A stretch of DNA of 64,000 nt from Beijerinckiaceae bacterium. GTDB lineage: Bacteria > Pseudomonadota > Alphaproteobacteria > Rhizobiales > Beijerinckiaceae. Positions 63,473 through 64,000 of the stretch are shown here, one piece after another (the stretch's first letter is position 1; each line of letters starts with the position of its first letter). Location of the stretch: positions 1,178,001-1,242,000 of the forward strand of contig CP024846.1 of the NCBI GenBank assembly GCA_004564215.1. Direction: 5' to 3'. A program made the position numbers and the translations under genes. The notes beneath the pieces are model-generated. The model did no database searches and was not told the DNA's origin. It saw only the letters and a list, made by a program, of their open reading frames with translations.

Positions 63473-64000
63473 TCAGATCGCCCCAAGCGGTCCGCCGTCC
63501 GGGCCTTCCGGCCCCGCGGTTTCCCGCTCAAATCGGGCGGTCCGCACCCGCATGGTCACAAGCTCCTCGGCCGAGGTCGGGTGGACCGCCATGGTCGCAT
63601 CGAAATCGGCCTTATTAGCGCCCATTTGAACGGCGATTCCCAACAGCTGCGCCATTTCACCGGCACCCTCGCCAAGAACGTGCACGCCAAGAATACGGTC
63701 GGTCGTGCCATCGACAACAATCTTCATGACGGTGGTTTCATGCCGCCCGGAAAGGGTTGCCTTTAAAGGGCGGAAGCTGGCCAGATAGATGTCGACACGA
63801 TCATAGATCGCGCGGGCTTCCAATTCATTCAGGCCGACGGTGCCAAGTTCGGGTGTGGTGAAAACGGCGGTCGGAATATTGGTGTGCACGACGGCATCTC
63901 GTTTACCGCCGAACACCGTATTGGCGAAAGCATGGCCCTCGCGGATCGCAACCGGAGTCAAATTAACCCGGTTGGTAACATCGCCCACCGCATAGATCGA
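63473..64000 (-). CDS. gor: Glutathione reductase, C-terminal part (5' end beyond window)
   Basis: The frame is open to the right edge (SIYAVGDVTNRVNLTPVAIR), so the true start lies outside. The visible 176 residues comprise the end of the FAD domain (AVGDVT) and the dimerisation domain with TAVFTTPELGTVGLNELEAR and the active-site HPTSAEELVTMR (His-Glu pair). These mark the glutathione-disulfide reductase subgroup. It keeps glutathione reduced with NADPH. Confidence 0.92.
   Translation of the reverse strand, partial: SIYAVGDVTNRVNLTPVAIREGHAFANTVFGGKRDAVVHTNIPTAVFTTPELGTVGLNELEARAIYDRVDIYLASFRPLKATLSGRHETTVMKIVVDGTTDRILGVHVLGEGAGEMAQLLGIAVQMGANKADFDATMAVHPTSAEELVTMRVRTARFERETAGPEGPDGGPLGAI

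Noticed and set aside
62446..63618. Antisense open frame over the DAHP synthase gene
   Set aside because: The minus strand carries all class II DAHP synthase motifs; the plus-strand product is Arg/Leu-rich shadow sequence.
1..64000. CRISPR arrays, tRNA and rRNA genes
   Set aside because: I looked for regularly spaced direct repeats and for tRNA T-arm and acceptor patterns and found none that I could support.

Overview
The window looks like chromosomal DNA of an alphaproteobacterium of the order Rhizobiales (Hyphomicrobiales), most likely a methylotroph-related member of the Beijerinckiaceae. This rests on gene content: a formaldehyde-activating-enzyme (Fae) family protein, a ccoNOQP-ccoGHIS cytochrome cbb3 operon under a FixK/FNR box, a BBP2-type outer-membrane porin, a GT21 ceramide/hopanoid-type glucosyltransferase, DUF992, DUF2865 and DUF3775 proteins, an HPF-cold-shock fusion, and dispersed palindromic repeats of the kind common in Rhizobiales. 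The exact genus cannot be fixed from the sequence alone. I saw no tRNA, rRNA or CRISPR array.

Left part (1-14.4 kb) has an accessory character. It holds the 3' end of a large protein that resembles RoxA-like di-haem cytochromes, an orphan HypX/HoxX (CO-ligand synthesis for [NiFe] hydrogenase), and an IS481-family element abutting a REP-like repeat. Next comes a block that looks like an undescribed lipid-oxidation (oxylipin) locus: a LuxR-type regulator with a 22-bp palindrome upstream, a catalase-related haem protein, a 1023-aa winged-helix/AAA/TPR regulator, a membrane-anchored SMP-30/strictosidine-synthase-like beta-propeller, and a fatty-acid alpha-dioxygenase-type haem peroxidase. A tiny coupled ORF pair follows.

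14.4-25.5 kb: a Fae paralog lacking the catalytic His, a FUSC-type exporter, then the complete cbb3 oxidase operon ccoN-O-Q-P-G-H-I-S, ending in a gene with all the hallmarks of the copper importer CcoA. 25.5-33.3 kb: an ABC-2 exporter pair, a Tat-exported amidohydrolase, a zinc alcohol dehydrogenase, a 3-hydroxyisobutyrate-dehydrogenase-like reductase and a large porin. The porin's stop codon lies inside a second, inverted copy of the REP-like repeat, followed by a bidirectional terminator.

33.5-38 kb: an Mla-type lipid transport operon (MlaE with STAS, MlaF, and an MCE protein fused to its auxiliary lipoprotein domain) running into an allophanate-hydrolase-like amidase. 38-46 kb: a stress-flavoured cluster of erythromycin-esterase-like protein, HPF-CSD fusion, DUF992, alpha/beta hydrolase plus phosphoribosyltransferase, two small unknown proteins, ChaB, an APH-like kinase, a PRPP-synthetase homolog and a DUF3775 protein.

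46-64 kb is mostly housekeeping: psd and an Atm1-type ABC exporter, a LOG-family protein, a TonB-like protein, cimA-GNAT-cysS (overlapping starts and stops), DUF2865, gltX, a GT21 glycosyltransferase, two small exported or membrane proteins, nadE, a class II DAHP synthase with its own terminator, and the 3' part of glutathione reductase running off the window end.
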